The notes under the pieces: generated by a model
What the model was told of the DNA's origin: nothing
The model's database searches: none
The model's input: only the letters and a program-made list of their open reading frames with translations
Made by a program: the position numbers and the translations under genes
Part shown: positions 1 to 6,298 of the stretch, piece after piece
Layout of the letters: each line of letters opens with the position of its first letter
Numbering within the stretch: the stretch's first letter is position 1
DNA from: an uncultured Actinomycetes bacterium
GTDB lineage: Bacteria; Actinomycetota; CALGFH01
Length of the DNA: 11,523 bases
Assembly (NCBI GenBank): GCA_937881255.1
Contig: CALGFH010000205.1
Coordinates: forward strand, 1 to 11,523
Reading direction: 5' to 3'

Positions 1-157
1 GGCTGAGGGCGCCGGTGCCGCAGCCGACGTCCAGCCAGACGGCGCCGTCGGCCACCGCGAGCCAGGCGACGAACTCGGCCGCGACCAGCCGGCTCCAGCG
101 GCCGATGTAGGGCTCGTAGGCCTCACCGAGCGCCCAGGTGTCCGCCGGGCCGCCCAT
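1..157 (-). CDS. SAM-dependent class I methyltransferase, N-terminal part (cut by window edge)
   Basis: The reverse strand opens with ATG at 157-155 and reads 52 codons to the window edge. The visible protein begins MGGPADTWALGEAYEPYIGR and then has the motif LDVGCGTGALS (about residues 42-52), the glycine-rich SAM-binding loop (motif I) of class I methyltransferases. Proteins of the UbiE/Methyltransf_11 type commonly have a start like this followed by the loop. The start codon lies 4 nt after the stop of the upstream ATPase gene, so the two are probably co-transcribed. The substrate cannot be told because the acceptor-binding part is outside the window. Confidence 0.85.
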   Translation of the reverse strand, partial: MGGPADTWALGEAYEPYIGRWSRLVAAEFVAWLAVADGAVWLDVGCGTGALS

Positions 158-161
158 GGCG

Positions 162-788
162 TCAGCGCCGGGGGATGTCGATCCGGCGGAGGCGGTCGGC
201 GGCGGGGCGGTCGAGGACACGAACCGACCGCCAGCCCTCGGCGTGGAGGCCGGCCGGGTCGGTGCCCTGGGCGTCGACGGCCACGGGCTCGCCGGGGTCG
301 GGGAGGGCGGCCCGGAGCTCGCGCCAATGCCGCCAGTGGGTGGCGAAGGCGGAGCGGGGCAGGGCCCGGCGGCGGCGGCGCTGGCCCTCCAGGGCGACCT
401 TGGCCGGGACGTCCAGGAACAGCAGGTGGCCGGTGCGGCCGCAGCGGCCGGCCAGGCCGGCCAGGAGGCGGCGGCGCCAGCCCCGGGTGCCGGTGTCGTG
501 GACGATCAGGCCCCAGGGGCCGGGCAGGGCCAGGACCACCCGGAGGAAGTGCTCGGCGTGGACCAGCGGGCGCCACAGCCGGTAGGGCGTCCGGCCGAGG
601 AGGCGCTGGTACCTGACCCGGATCGGCTCGGGGTCGAGGACCAGCGAGCCGGGGGCGTCGATGCGCGAGAGCAGGGTCGTCTTGCCGGCCCCGGGGACGC
701 CGGCCACCACCAGCAGCGCCGCCGGGGGCAGGCGCAGCACCGCCGGGTCCGCCGGGACGTCGCGCTCTGGCGCTTCGAGCTTCATCAT
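162..788 (-). CDS. P-loop ATPase/kinase-like protein (AAA family ATPase)
   Basis: This 208-residue protein has a Walker A loop GVPGAGKTT at residues 30-38 after a hydrophobic strand (LLVVA). A strand ending in VHDTGTR (96-102) may supply the metal-binding acidic residue. A second strand, HLLFLDV (121-127), and an Arg-rich lid-like segment (GQRRRRRALPRSAF, 135-148) follow. This order resembles small single-domain P-loop kinases and ATPases found in actinobacteria. The substrate is unknown, and a polynucleotide-kinase-like or zeta-like phosphotransferase is possible but unproven. Two ATGs stand in tandem (788-786 and 785-783). I chose the first because a TATCGT box lies 7 nt upstream and no Shine-Dalgarno sequence is present, which suggests a leaderless mRNA. 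The reading frame stays open far upstream, but that stretch is low-complexity and lies opposite the lipoprotein gene, so it is not coding. The methyltransferase gene follows 4 nt after the stop. Confidence 0.82.
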   Translation of the reverse strand: MMKLEAPERDVPADPAVLRLPPAALLVVAGVPGAGKTTLLSRIDAPGSLVLDPEPIRVRYQRLLGRTPYRLWRPLVHAEHFLRVVLALPGPWGLIVHDTGTRGWRRRLLAGLAGRCGRTGHLLFLDVPAKVALEGQRRRRRALPRSAFATHWRHWRELRAALPDPGEPVAVDAQGTDPAGLHAEGWRSVRVLDRPAADRLRRIDIPRR

Positions 789-795
789 GGCGGCG

Positions 796-801
796 ACGAT
801 A
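796..801 (-). promoter_or_regulatory. Candidate -10 box for a leaderless ATPase transcript
   Basis: On the minus strand TATCGT fits the actinobacterial TAnnnT -10 consensus and ends 7 nt before the ATG at 788. Transcription would begin at or next to the start codon, in keeping with the missing Shine-Dalgarno sequence. A convincing -35 was not found: TTTACA lies about 21 nt upstream, which is too far for a standard spacer. Confidence 0.4.
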
Positions 802-807
802 GCGGGT

Positions 808-822
808 CCGGCGGAAAGCCGG
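808..822. promoter_or_regulatory. Short perfect inverted repeat in the divergent ATPase/lipoprotein promoter region
   Basis: CCGGC-GGAAA-GCCGG has two perfect 5-bp arms around a 5-nt centre. It sits in the 57-bp gap between the divergent starts at 788 and 846, just upstream of the candidate minus-strand -10 box. It could be an operator or a small hairpin. Such short GC palindromes also arise by chance in DNA of this composition. Confidence 0.25.
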
Positions 823-845
823 TGTAAAGGGCGCGAGGTGCTTGC

Positions 846-1568
846 TTGCCGGGACGGCGCTCCAGGGTCGCGGTCGCCCTCCTGACCGTGGCCACCGCCT
901 TGGCCGTGACCGCATGCGGCGGGTCGGGGCCGGCCCTGGTCGACTCCTCGACCACCCGGCCGGTGCCGACCACCACCCTGGCCACCTCCTCGACCCGGCC
1001 CGCCACCACGGCCGTGCCCACGACCGGGGGGATCCCGACGACCACGGGCCGGGTCCCGGTGACCACCGGGCAGACCGGCCCGGCCGGGGCGCCGCTGACC
1101 TTCCGGCGGCTGACCATCCGGCTGGGCAAGGGCTGGCGGGCCGGCGGCGGCGGCGACCACGTCGAGGTGGCGACCAGCCGGGCCTGCCGGCGCAGCGCCG
1201 GCCGGGTCGACTGTCCCGGGTTCCTGTTGCTCGGCCCGAGCCAGATCGCGATCGCCAGCGACCTCGCCCCCTTCGACCCCGACCAGGTCTGGCACCCGGG
1301 CGCCGGGGTCGAGGGCTGCCCCGAGGACCGCGACGGCCTGGCCGAGGTCGCCCCGACCCGCCCTGCCAGGCAGGGCACGGCCAAGGTCGCCGGCAAGGAC
1401 GCCGTCTACCGCGAGTGGAAGATCGACTGCGTCGACGCCCGCACCGGCAAGCCCGAGACCACCTACACCCAGCGGGTCTGGCACCTCAAGGCCTCCGGCA
1501 TCCTGATCGTCGACGAGTGGTCCACCCCAGGCCTCGGCGCCGTCCTGGCCGCCGGCCGCTTCGGCTGA
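846..1568 (+). CDS. Secreted lipoprotein with Thr/Pro-rich linker, function unknown
   Basis: This 240-residue protein starts at TTG 846, with GAGG at 835-838 as ribosome binding site. The first 24 residues form a lipoprotein signal peptide: basic start (MPGRRSR), hydrophobic stretch (VAVALLTVATALAV) and a lipobox VTAC whose Cys24 would be lipidated. Residues 28-77 are a low-complexity Thr/Pro/Ser linker, as is common between the membrane anchor and a globular domain in Gram-positive lipoproteins. The globular part (about 80-240) contains four cysteines (in ACRRS, DCPGF, GCPED and DCVDA) that could form two disulfides outside the cell. I do not recognise the domain. The gene is single, divergent to the ATPase gene and convergent with the aldolase gene (10-bp gap), so it is probably not part of the catabolic cluster. 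Confidence 0.8.
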   Translation: MPGRRSRVAVALLTVATALAVTACGGSGPALVDSSTTRPVPTTTLATSSTRPATTAVPTTGGIPTTTGRVPVTTGQTGPAGAPLTFRRLTIRLGKGWRAGGGGDHVEVATSRACRRSAGRVDCPGFLLLGPSQIAIASDLAPFDPDQVWHPGAGVEGCPEDRDGLAEVAPTRPARQGTAKVAGKDAVYREWKIDCVDARTGKPETTYTQRVWHLKASGILIVDEWSTPGLGAVLAAGRFG

Positions 1569-1578
1569 CGTTCCACCG

Positions 1579-2247
1579 TCAAGGGCCGGCGGTCCGGCGC
1601 AGCCAGCGGGCCAGGCGGGCCGTCTCGGCGTCGTACCAGCGCCGCCGGCGCTCCAGCGCCTCGCCGGTGAGCGGGCGGCCCCGGTCGCCGGCAGCCAGCG
1701 CGACCCGGCACCGGTCCTCCAGGCACCAGGCGCGGGCCAGGGCCTGGTCCAGGTCGGCCCCCACCGTCAGCCCGCCGTTGCCGGCCAGCAGCATCGCCGG
1801 CGCATCACCGAGCACGCCCGCGACCCGCCCACCGACCGGCCCGCCGGCCACCAGGTCCGGGTCGTCCCAGACGGCGACCGGCTCCACCATCCCCCCGAAC
1901 CCGTGCAGCAACGGCGGCGCCTCCCCGACCGCCGCGGACGCCGCCACCGCCGGGGCGTGGACCCGACAGATCGCTCCCACGTCGGGCCGGGCGGCATAGA
2001 CGGCCAGGTGCAGCGGGGCCTCCAACGGCCGCTGCCCGGCCGCCCCGCCCAGCACCCGCCCGTCCTGGGCCAGCTCCAGCACGTCGGCCGCCGCCAGCGC
2101 TCCCAACGGCGGGTAGGTCGGGGTGAGCAGCACCCGCTCGCCGGCGGGGGCCCGGGCGCTGACGTGGCCGAAGGCGTGGACGAAGCCGAGCCGGGCCAGG
2201 ACCCGGGCGACCAGGGCGACCTCGGCGGCCAGGTCCGCGGGCCCCAC
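1579..2247 (-). CDS. Class II aldolase/adducin family protein with degenerate metal site
   Basis: This 222-residue protein has the class II aldolase fold markers: FGHVSARAP (residues 26-34, the phosphate/substrate loop, usually GN[IV]S.R), LLTPTYPP (40-47), PLEAPLHLAVYAARPDVGAI (74-93) with Glu76 at the place of the catalytic acid of L-fuculose-1-phosphate aldolase, and LLAGNGGLTVG (153-163). Family enzymes bind zinc by an H-x-H pair and a third His in an NHG motif. Here those positions read R95-V-H97 and N157-G158-G159, so only one of three ligands remains. It may act without zinc, bind another metal or have a non-aldolase role. GTG 2247 is the start, 2 nt after the stop of the DUF1989 gene, making it the last gene of the leftward operon. 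A retro-aldol or decarboxylation step on the ring-opened product is conceivable but not shown. Confidence 0.85.
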   Translation of the reverse strand: MGPADLAAEVALVARVLARLGFVHAFGHVSARAPAGERVLLTPTYPPLGALAAADVLELAQDGRVLGGAAGQRPLEAPLHLAVYAARPDVGAICRVHAPAVAASAAVGEAPPLLHGFGGMVEPVAVWDDPDLVAGGPVGGRVAGVLGDAPAMLLAGNGGLTVGADLDQALARAWCLEDRCRVALAAGDRGRPLTGEALERRRRWYDAETARLARWLRRTAGP

Positions 2248-2249
2248 CG

Positions 2250-2894
2250 CTATCCCTTCGAGAAGATGCGCAAGGCGACCGGGGTGATGTTCCAGGCGTT
2301 GCAGGGGGTGAGGTCCTGGGGGCAGGAGCTGGCGACCAGGCCGAGGTCGTCGAGGGCTTCGAGCTCGAGGTGGGCGCCGGGGCCGTGGGTGGGCTCCTCG
2401 GTGACCAGGTGGCCGTCGGGGGTGATGGTGTTGTGCATGAAGACGTTCCAGGCCAGCTCGCCGCGGGGGGTCCAGGTCTCGGCGGACGCGGTCAGGGCGG
2501 CCTGGATGCTGGACAGGCAGGACGGGTGGTCGTCGAGGCCGAAGTCGAGCTGGTAGCGCTCGGGGTCGCAGCAGGGGACGACCAGGTCGTGGCGGCCGAC
2601 GGTGTCGCGGCGCAGCCCCAGGAGGGGGCGGCGGCGGGTGCTGAACAGCTGGTCGCCTTCCCGTGGGACCAGGCGGGTGAGGCAGGAGACGGTGTGGGCG
2701 GGGGAGAAGGCCTCGGCCGGGTCGGCCAGGCGCCAGGCCATCAGGTCGGCCACCTGCTGGCCCTGGACGTCGATGAGCTGGAGGACCTGCCCGCGGGCCA
2801 GGCGGACGGTGGCCGCCTGGCCGGCCGGGACGAGCTCCTCGGAACGCAGCTGGTACCCCGGTGGGACGGGGGTCTGCGGGATCACCTCGGCCAT
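2250..2894 (-). CDS. DUF1989 / urea carboxylase-associated family protein
   Basis: This 214-residue protein shows the DUF1989 (PF09347) pattern along its whole length: LVPAGQAATVRLARGQVLQL (21-40), IDVQGQQVADLMAW (41-54), LFSTRRRPLL (83-92), DTVGRHDLVVPCCDPERY (97-114), FMHNTITPDG (152-161) and SCPQDLTPCN (190-199). Family members sit beside urea carboxylase, and two of them form carboxyguanidine deiminase in guanidine degradation, so a C-N hydrolysing or deiminating role is possible. Only one copy is present and no carboxylase gene is nearby, so guanidine metabolism is not indicated. His102, Cys109, Cys126 and Cys191 are candidate active-site or metal residues. The ATG at 2894 lies inside the end of the enamidase-like gene (13-nt overlap) and is preceded by AAGGAG at 2904-2909, which supports this start and translation-coupled expression. 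Confidence 0.88.
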   Translation of the reverse strand: MAEVIPQTPVPPGYQLRSEELVPAGQAATVRLARGQVLQLIDVQGQQVADLMAWRLADPAEAFSPAHTVSCLTRLVPREGDQLFSTRRRPLLGLRRDTVGRHDLVVPCCDPERYQLDFGLDDHPSCLSSIQAALTASAETWTPRGELAWNVFMHNTITPDGHLVTEEPTHGPGAHLELEALDDLGLVASSCPQDLTPCNAWNITPVALRIFSKG

Positions 2895-4099
2895 CTGGCG
2901 GGGCTCCTTCCGGTGACGGTGGCCTCGCGGGCCGGGGCTGGGGTGTTGCGGCTGCGCAGGGCCCGGACCGAGCCGTCGACCACCACCCCGGCGATGCCGG
3001 GCAGGTCGCCGATGGCCAGAGCGGCCAGCGGGTCGTCCCTGGTGCCGCCGAGCGGCTCCTGCAGCAGCACCAGGTCGGCCGGGCGGCCCGGCTCGAGGAT
3101 CCCCTCGGCGACCCCGAGCACGCGGCCGGCGTTGCCGGTGGCCAGGGCGAGCGCGTCGGCCGGGTCGAGGCCGCCCAGCGAGCTCAGCTCGGCCACGGTC
3201 TTGAGCAGGCCCAGGGGCATGACCCCGGTGCCGCTGGGGGTGTCGGTGCCCAGGATCACCCGGTCCAGCCGCCCCCGCTCCCTGGCCAGCCCGAGCAGGT
3301 GCAGGGCCGAGCGGAGGTTGCCCGCCTGGACGATCTGGAGGGCCATCTCGGAGCCGTCGACCAGCCGCTCCAGGTCGTGGTCGGGGAGGCTGGTGGTGCC
3401 GCCGTTGGCGTGTCCGGCGATGGTCGGGTCCATGGCCAGGAGGTGGTCGACGGTGATCGGGCTGGAGCCGGGGATGGAGGCGCCCCCGGAGTGGGACATG
3501 ACCACGAACCCGGCCGCCCTCGCCCAGCCGACCAGCGGCACCGCCTCCAGCGGGTCGGCGAAGGCGCCGAAGCCGACCTTCATGTAGCGCACGCCCTCGG
3601 CGGCCAGCTCGGCGAAGTCGGGCTCGCGCAGCACCGGCTCGCAGATCAGCGACCCGCCCCGGACCTTGACCCCGCCGGGCCGGAACCCGGTCCAGGCCCG
3701 CTGGGCGGCCACGGCCAGGGCCTTGACCCCGGCCCGGTCGCGGGGCCGGCCGGGCAGGTGGACCTCGGAGGCCGACATCACCTGGGTGACCCCGCCGTGC
3801 AGGTAGCTCTCCAGGAACCCGACCGCGTGCTGGCGAGGGGTGTAGTCGCCGAACACGACGTGGCAGTGGGTGTCGACCAGGCCGGGGACGGCCACCGCCC
3901 CGGCGGCGTCCACGACCACGTCGGCATCGGCCGGGCCGGCCCCGACCGACACCACCCGGCCGGCCTCGACCCGCAGCGTCCCGGCCGCCGCCGGCGCGTC
4001 CCCGAGCCGGCCGCTCACCACCGCGCGCAGGTTGCGCAGCTCCAGGGTCCCGCCGGGGGGGCCGAAGGCGCCCGGGTCGAAGGTGCCGTCCCAGGTCAC
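2882..4099 (-). CDS. Enamidase-like amidohydrolase (binuclear metal-dependent)
   Basis: This 405-residue protein is an amidohydrolase-superfamily TIM barrel. Visible ligand candidates are His78 and His80 (VDTHCHVVFGD), Lys174 (YMKVGFG), His203 (MSHSGGASIPGSS), His230 (GHANGGTTS) and Asp286 (ILGTDTPSGTG). LPGRPRDRAGVKALA (115-129), RPGGVKVRGG (140-149), IVQAGN (256-261) and the C-terminal GDLPGI and SRNTP motifs match what I remember of Eubacterium barkeri enamidase, which converts 1,4,5,6-tetrahydro-6-oxonicotinate to 2-formylglutarate and ammonia. From memory, the bridging ligand there is Glu where Lys174 stands here. GTG 4099-4097 is chosen because it overlaps the preceding stop as GTGA. 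The open frame runs further upstream, but that part lies opposite or within the neighbour gene in another frame. The same fold and motifs could serve another cyclic enamide or lactam, so exact substrate is uncertain. Confidence 0.88.
   Translation of the reverse strand: MTWDGTFDPGAFGPPGGTLELRNLRAVVSGRLGDAPAAAGTLRVEAGRVVSVGAGPADADVVVDAAGAVAVPGLVDTHCHVVFGDYTPRQHAVGFLESYLHGGVTQVMSASEVHLPGRPRDRAGVKALAVAAQRAWTGFRPGGVKVRGGSLICEPVLREPDFAELAAEGVRYMKVGFGAFADPLEAVPLVGWARAAGFVVMSHSGGASIPGSSPITVDHLLAMDPTIAGHANGGTTSLPDHDLERLVDGSEMALQIVQAGNLRSALHLLGLARERGRLDRVILGTDTPSGTGVMPLGLLKTVAELSSLGGLDPADALALATGNAGRVLGVAEGILEPGRPADLVLLQEPLGGTRDDPLAALAIGDLPGIAGVVVDGSVRALRSRNTPAPAREATVTGRSPARWPR
2904..2909 (-). promoter_or_regulatory. 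Ribosome binding site of the DUF1989 gene
   Basis: AAGGAG on the minus strand lies 9 nt before the ATG at 2894 and within the last codons of the enamidase-like gene. It decides the DUF1989 start. Confidence 0.6.
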
Positions 4100-4677
4100 C
4101 GCAGCCCGTCCTGGCCGACGACCTCCTCCTTGGCCAGGCCGCCCAGGCGGGCGTTCAGCCGGCCCCGGTTGGTCACGGCCAGCCCGACGACCAGCTCCTG
4201 GGGCAGGGGGGCGTCGGGCACGGCCACGGTGACGGCGTCGTAGTGGGAGCGGACCCAGATGGCGTCCTTGTAGCAGACCGGGATGTCGACCGGTGCCCCG
4301 GCTGGGACACGCTTGGTCACCGAGGGCAGCCAGGCCCTGCCGCCCCCGACGGCCGCCCGCAGGGCGTCCCCGAAGACCCCGGTGATGCAGGCGTTGGCGT
4401 GCTCCTGCTCGCCGGCCAGCCCGGCCAGGGCGGCCTTGCCGTAGCTCTCCACCGGGGCCCCGAGCACGGCCAGCGCGGCCTCGGCCAACTCCCTGGCCAG
4501 GGCCCCTGACGGGCCGACGAGCTGGTCGAGGTCGCCGCTCCAGGGCCGGCCGGCGTAGGGGTTGGGAATCACGGCCAGGGCGGCTACCTTGCGCAGGGGC
4601 CCGCCGGCGTCGCCGCGGCCGCCCTCGGCCCTCGTCTCCTCGAGGTGCACGACCAGTTTGCGGATATCCAACGGCAT
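4096..4677 (-). CDS. Amino acid synthesis family protein (PF06684, DUF1185)
   Basis: This 193-residue protein has the family signature: IRKLVVHLEETRAEGG near the N-terminus, PLRKVAALAVIPNPYAGR (27-44), VESYGKAALAGLAGEQEHA (75-93), a glycine-rich stretch LRAAVGGGRAWLPSVTKR (105-122), DIPVCYKDAIWVRSHYDAVT (130-149) and LAVTNRGR. Pfam names the family amino acid synthesis from weak early evidence. As I recall, a solved structure resembles the Bacillus chorismate mutase fold. The real reaction is not known. Its position as first gene of an operon with an enamidase-like protein suggests that it acts on a ring or ring-opened intermediate. ATG 4677 is the start: a TAGCGT -10 box ends 6 nt upstream, which favours a leaderless mRNA. 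GGAGGA is also upstream, but about 12 nt away and overlapping the -10 box. The stop overlaps the next gene's GTG. Confidence 0.88.
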   Translation of the reverse strand: MPLDIRKLVVHLEETRAEGGRGDAGGPLRKVAALAVIPNPYAGRPWSGDLDQLVGPSGALARELAEAALAVLGAPVESYGKAALAGLAGEQEHANACITGVFGDALRAAVGGGRAWLPSVTKRVPAGAPVDIPVCYKDAIWVRSHYDAVTVAVPDAPLPQELVVGLAVTNRGRLNARLGGLAKEEVVGQDGLR

Positions 4678-4683
4678 CCGCGT

Positions 4684-4713
4684 ACGCTATCCTCCAGCTG
4701 CTGTCCGAGACAA
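4684..4713 (-). promoter_or_regulatory. Candidate promoter of the leftward catabolic operon
   Basis: On the minus strand TTGTCT (4713-4708) and TAGCGT (4689-4684) are separated by 18 nt, a fair match to -35 and TAnnnT -10 elements. The -10 ends 6 nt before ATG 4677, so transcription would start at the A of the start codon. The -35 overlaps the palindrome at 4702-4712, so a protein bound there would block this promoter. Confidence 0.5.
4702..4712. promoter_or_regulatory. Candidate operator palindrome TGTC-CGA-GACA
   Basis: The perfect inverted repeat TGTC/GACA with a 3-nt centre lies in the 59-bp region between the divergent operons. It is followed by a repeated GACAA (4709-4713 and 4716-4720). 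Small palindromes of the T-G-T...A-C-A kind are typical sites of GntR-type repressors, and a GntR gene is the third gene of the rightward operon. On the plus strand TACGCT (4683-4688) or TATCCT (4688-4693) could be the -10 box, placing the palindrome just downstream. One bound dimer could therefore control both operons. The pairing of regulator and site is inferred. Confidence 0.45.
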
Positions 4714-4724
4714 GGGACAACGAC

Positions 4725-4733
4725 GAGGGAGGG
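4725..4733 (+). promoter_or_regulatory. Ribosome binding site of the cyclic amidohydrolase gene
   Basis: The purine run GAGGGAGGG ends 3 nt before ATG 4737. It is a strong Shine-Dalgarno match and fixes the start, in contrast to the probably leaderless gene on the other strand. Confidence 0.6.
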
Positions 4734-4736
4734 CGC

Positions 4737-6281
4737 ATGCCCGCACCGGAGGTCGACCTCAGGCTCGTCGGCGGTCGCGTGGTGACCGGCGGCGGCGTGC
4801 TCCAGGCCGGGGTGGCGGTCGACGGGGGCATCATCGTGGCCGTGGCCCGGGACGACCTGCTCCCACCGGCCCGGCGAACGATTGACGTCCGGGGCAACCA
4901 TATCCTGCCCGGGATCGTCGACTCCGAGGCCCACCCCGGCTGCTACGTCCCCTTCGAGGACGACCTGGAGCCGGAGAGCAGGGCCGCGGCCTGCGCCGGC
5001 ATCACCACCTGGGGCATCCAGGCGCCCAGCACCCGGCTCGGCACCCGGCCCTTCAAGGAGTTCGTGCAGGCCGGCGACGTGGTCCCGTTCTCGCACTCGT
5101 TCGCCACCGCCAAGGAGACGATCGAGCGGGTGTCGTCGGTCGACTGCTTCCTCACCTTCATGATGGAGACCGACGCCCAGGCCGAGGAGATCCCGCTCTA
5201 CTGCGAGGAGTACGGGGTCACCTCCTTCAAGCTCTACATGCAGGCCCGGCGCATCCCGGCCGAGGACCACAACTGGCCGAGCCGGCGGGCCGGGCTCGGG
5301 GTCGGCATCGACGACGGCACCCTGTACCTGGTCATGGAGCAGGTGGCCCGCTACGGCGCGCCCGCCATCTGCTCCATCCACCCGGAGAACTGGGAGATCG
5401 CCCGGGTGTTCGAGCGCCGCCTGCGCGAGCTGGGCCACGACGACCTGGCCGCCTGGACCGACCGCTCGCCCCACATGCTGGAGGCCCAGCACGTCCGGGC
5501 GTATGCCTACGTGGCCGAGCAGCTCGGCGCCCGCATGTACATCCAGCACGCCACCACCCCCGAGACCTTCGAGCAGATCCGCGAGGCCCGCAGCCGCGGG
5601 GTCGAGCTGTACGCCCAGACCGGGCCGGCCTGGCTCGGCTTCTCCCCGTTCGACGGCTGGCGGATCAACGTGCCCCTGCGCTACCGCGACACCCAGGAGG
5701 CGCTCTGGCAGGCCCTGGCCCGGGGCGACGTCGACGCCGTCGGCTCCGACCACGTGGTCGCCTGGCCCCCGGCCGACCGCGAGTCGATGTACCGCCAGAG
5801 CATCTGGGACTGCCGCACCGGCTTCTCCCGGGTCGAGACCTTCCTGCCGGTGATGCTCACCCACGGGGTCCACGAGGGCCGCATCACCCTGGAGCGGCTG
5901 GTCCAGGTGTGCTGCGAGAACCCGGCCCGCATCTACGGCCTGTTCCCGCGCAAGGGGGCGGTGGCCGTCGGGTCCGACGCCGACCTGGTCGTGGTCGACC
6001 TGTCGCGCGAGGTCACCGTGGGCAAGGACCACCTGAACACCCGCGCCGGCTGGTCGATCATGGAGGGCAAGACCTATCACGGCTGGCCGGTGCTGACCCT
6101 GCTGGGCGGCCAGGTCACCGCCGAGTGGGCCGACGACTCGCCCGGGCCGCGCCCGGTGGGCGAGCCTCGCGGCCGCTATCTGCCCAGGGCCGTCCGGCCC
6201 GACGTCCCCAAGGAGCCGAAGGACCGGCTGGTCCGCACCGGGCCCGACGGCACCCTGGCCGGCATCCGGTCAGGCATCTGA
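4737..6281 (+). CDS. Dihydropyrimidinase/hydantoinase-like cyclic amidohydrolase
   Basis: This 514-residue protein has the length and layout of D-hydantoinase, dihydropyrimidinase and dihydroorotase-type enzymes, which open cyclic amides or ureides at a two-metal centre. A small N-terminal beta domain leads to ILPGIVDSEAHPG (56-68). Lys165 in TSFKLYM is the expected carboxylated bridging lysine, with His215 (SIHPEN), His271 (YIQHATTP) and Asp338 (VGSDHVVAWPP) as further ligands. NPARIYGLFPRKGAVAVGSDADLVVVDL is the usual C-terminal return to the beta domain. The odd point is the first metal motif: D62-S-E64-A-H66 stands where D-x-H-x-H is normal, so a glutamate replaces the first histidine. 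I believe related actinobacterial and proteobacterial proteins share this, but cannot check. It heads the rightward operon and is followed after 17 nt by an amidase gene, a hydantoinase/carbamoylase-like pairing. Confidence 0.88.
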   Translation: MPAPEVDLRLVGGRVVTGGGVLQAGVAVDGGIIVAVARDDLLPPARRTIDVRGNHILPGIVDSEAHPGCYVPFEDDLEPESRAAACAGITTWGIQAPSTRLGTRPFKEFVQAGDVVPFSHSFATAKETIERVSSVDCFLTFMMETDAQAEEIPLYCEEYGVTSFKLYMQARRIPAEDHNWPSRRAGLGVGIDDGTLYLVMEQVARYGAPAICSIHPENWEIARVFERRLRELGHDDLAAWTDRSPHMLEAQHVRAYAYVAEQLGARMYIQHATTPETFEQIREARSRGVELYAQTGPAWLGFSPFDGWRINVPLRYRDTQEALWQALARGDVDAVGSDHVVAWPPADRESMYRQSIWDCRTGFSRVETFLPVMLTHGVHEGRITLERLVQVCCENPARIYGLFPRKGAVAVGSDADLVVVDLSREVTVGKDHLNTRAGWSIMEGKTYHGWPVLTLLGGQVTAEWADDSPGPRPVGEPRGRYLPRAVRPDVPKEPKDRLVRTGPDGTLAGIRSGI

Positions 6282-6298
6282 CGACAAGGAGGTAGGAG

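Noticed and set aside
789..1484. Upstream open extension of the ATPase reading frame on the minus strand
   Set aside because: It translates to Gly/Pro/Ala/Arg low-complexity sequence opposite the lipoprotein gene, whose signal peptide and lipobox show it to be the coding strand.
1569..1578. Terminator between the convergent lipoprotein and aldolase genes
   Set aside because: The gap is only 10 bp and I see no stem-loop with a T-run there.
842..1999. Plus-strand open frame running across the lipoprotein and into the aldolase region
   Set aside because: Its translation is Arg/Pro/Gly-rich low complexity in a frame different from the lipoprotein, and it overlaps the well-supported minus-strand aldolase gene.
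4100..4897. N-terminal extension of the enamidase-like frame
   Set aside because: It lies over the DUF1185 gene and the start of the hydantoinase-like gene, is Arg/Gly-rich with no family match, and GTG 4099 gives a normal family length.
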